Below are positions 5,779 to 6,435 of a stretch of 6,435 bases of DNA, in pieces; within the stretch, counting starts at the first letter, position 1; the number at the start of each line of letters is the position of its first letter. Where the stretch lies: contig JAAXHX010000501.1 of assembly GCA_012270635.1 (NCBI GenBank), forward strand, positions 452 through 6,886, read 5' to 3'. Under the pieces are notes generated by a model, which worked only from the letters and a program-made list of their open reading frames with translations, was not told the origin of the DNA and searched no databases. Both the position numbers and the translations under genes were made by a program. The stretch comes from Dehalococcoidia bacterium. GTDB taxonomy: Bacteria; Chloroflexota; Dehalococcoidia; Plut-88900.

Positions 5779-6435
5779 TATTCCCCGACCCCTTCCATTG
5801 CTCATCCTGCTCTTCTGCGTGGCCTCCCTGGCCTTGGCCTCGTGGGCCTGTTCCTCCGACCCCGACCCCGTTGACCCGACCGCCACCGCAGCGCCCGTGC
5901 CCACGAACACCCTCGTCCCTCCATCGACTTCCGCTCCCGCTGATACCCCTTCCCCTGACTCTACGCCGGACACACCTCCCATCGCCAGGGACTGGAATGT
6001 TCTCGGCTCGCCGGACGCCGCCGTTACCATCGCTGACTTCGGCGACTTCATGTGACCAGGCTGCAGGCATTGGGCCCGTGGAGCGGCCCTGGAAGTGAAG
6101 GAAGCCTACGTCGACACGGGGCTGGTGAACTTGGCCTATTTCCATTTCCCCCACATCAACGACGATTCCCACCTGGCGGCCCTGGCCACCGAGTGCGCGG
6201 GGGAGCAGGGCGCATTCTGGGCCTACCACGACACCCTGTACGTAAACCAGGGCTCCGGCGGCAGGGGAGTGGAGAGACTCGAGGGTTTCGCCGAGGACCT
6301 TGGGCTGGACATGGACGGATTCACCGGTTGCATGGAAGCCAGGACCTATGACGGCGTAATTCAAAGAGACATAAACCTGGCCCGGCAAAACGAGGTTTCC
6401 GTCACGCCCACCATCTTCGTCCTGTCCGCCGATCC
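5771..6435 (+). CDS. Second selenocysteine-containing DsbA-family thiol oxidoreductase (TGA at 6053 read as Sec; 3' end cut by window)
   Basis: This is a paralogue of the preceding gene; 221 codons are present up to the window edge with no stop other than the recoded TGA. A hydrophobic signal segment (residues 8-26) ends in Trp25-Ala26-Cys27, like the W-A-C of its neighbour, and may be a lipoprotein site although the -3 residue is not the usual Leu. A Pro/Thr/Ser-rich linker runs to about residue 70. The DsbA-like domain opens RDWNVLGSPDAAVTIADFGDFM, followed by TGA (Sec95) and Pro-Gly-Cys98, giving UPGC. Later motifs match the first copy: ECAGEQGAFWAYHD (Cys142), Cys187 in TGCMEA, and cis-Pro213 in VTPTIF. 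From the TGA to ECAGEQ the two genes have no length difference. The ATG at 5771 is 39 bases after the previous stop and has no strong Shine-Dalgarno (GGAA lies 16 bases off). Partner and redox direction are unknown. The last helices are missing. Confidence 0.83.
6053..6055 (+). other. In-frame TGA, predicted selenocysteine codon (Sec95)
   Basis: The TGA directly follows ATG and precedes CCA-GGC-TGC, so it replaces the first cysteine of a CPGC active site. The frame stays open for 126 codons to the window edge and matches the paralogue upstream. Confidence 0.84.
6072..6089 (+). promoter_or_regulatory. Candidate bacterial SECIS hairpin of the second selenoprotein gene
   Basis: GGGCC (6072-6076) pairs with GGCCC (6085-6089) around the 8-base loop CGTGGAGC. 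The loop starts 22 bases after the TGA, the same offset and loop size as in the first gene. Loop bases differ between the copies while the stem is kept. G is shared at loop position 4, and this copy also has G at position 2. Confidence 0.48.

Noticed and set aside
5273..6055. Both DsbA-like genes being pseudogenes or sequencing errors
   Set aside because: The same catalytic codon is changed in both, the codon is specifically TGA, no other stop or frameshift occurs, and the domains downstream remain well conserved.
4700..6388. 562-codon open frame on the minus strand, with internal repeats
   Set aside because: It lies antisense to rpmB and to two well-supported DsbA-like genes. Its internal repeats merely mirror the two paralogues. 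Its composition (Gly/Arg/Val-rich, no recognisable domain) is typical of shadow frames in GC-rich DNA.
1..6435. CRISPR array, tRNA, rRNA or insertion sequence
   Set aside because: No regularly spaced repeats, RNA gene signatures or transposase motifs were seen on either strand.

Overview
The window looks like chromosomal DNA from a GC-rich bacterium. I infer Chloroflexota (Dehalococcoidia or SAR202-like) from the long N-terminal extension on RecG and from the cluster rpmB / fakA-like DAK kinase / degV / recG. This placement rests on remembered family features, not on a search. The window is almost fully coding, and no stretch over 300 bases lacks a gene.

Left two thirds, minus strand (reading right to left from about 4650 to 1): a FakA/YloV-type DAK-domain kinase, a DegV/FakB-type fatty-acid-binding protein, and RecG helicase, whose C-terminal end is cut off by the window edge. 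The gaps of 35 and 29 bases suggest one operon. The first two would act together: FakB presents a bound fatty acid and FakA phosphorylates it for phospholipid synthesis. RecG is a branched-DNA helicase carried in the same unit.

A short divergent intergenic region (about 4651-4739) holds a plausible minus-strand promoter overlapped by an 18-bp near-palindrome.

Right third, plus strand: rpmB (ribosomal protein L28, TTG start, four-cysteine zinc form), followed without a gap by two tandem, clearly related, secreted DsbA-family thioredoxin-fold proteins. This is the main discovery. In both genes the first cysteine of the CxxC active site is replaced by an in-frame TGA (UPSC in the first, UPGC in the second). 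Each reading frame carries on past the TGA with full DsbA-family conservation. Both TGAs are followed at the same distance by a GC-rich hairpin with an 8-nt loop that could be a bacterial SECIS element. The simplest reading is a tandem pair of selenocysteine-containing, membrane-anchored thiol oxidoreductases. A conventional gene caller would break each gene in two or replace both with a long spurious antisense ORF. The second gene runs off the right edge just after its cis-proline motif. No selenocysteine machinery genes (selA, selB, selC, selD) lie in the window, so the host's ability to insert Sec is inferred.
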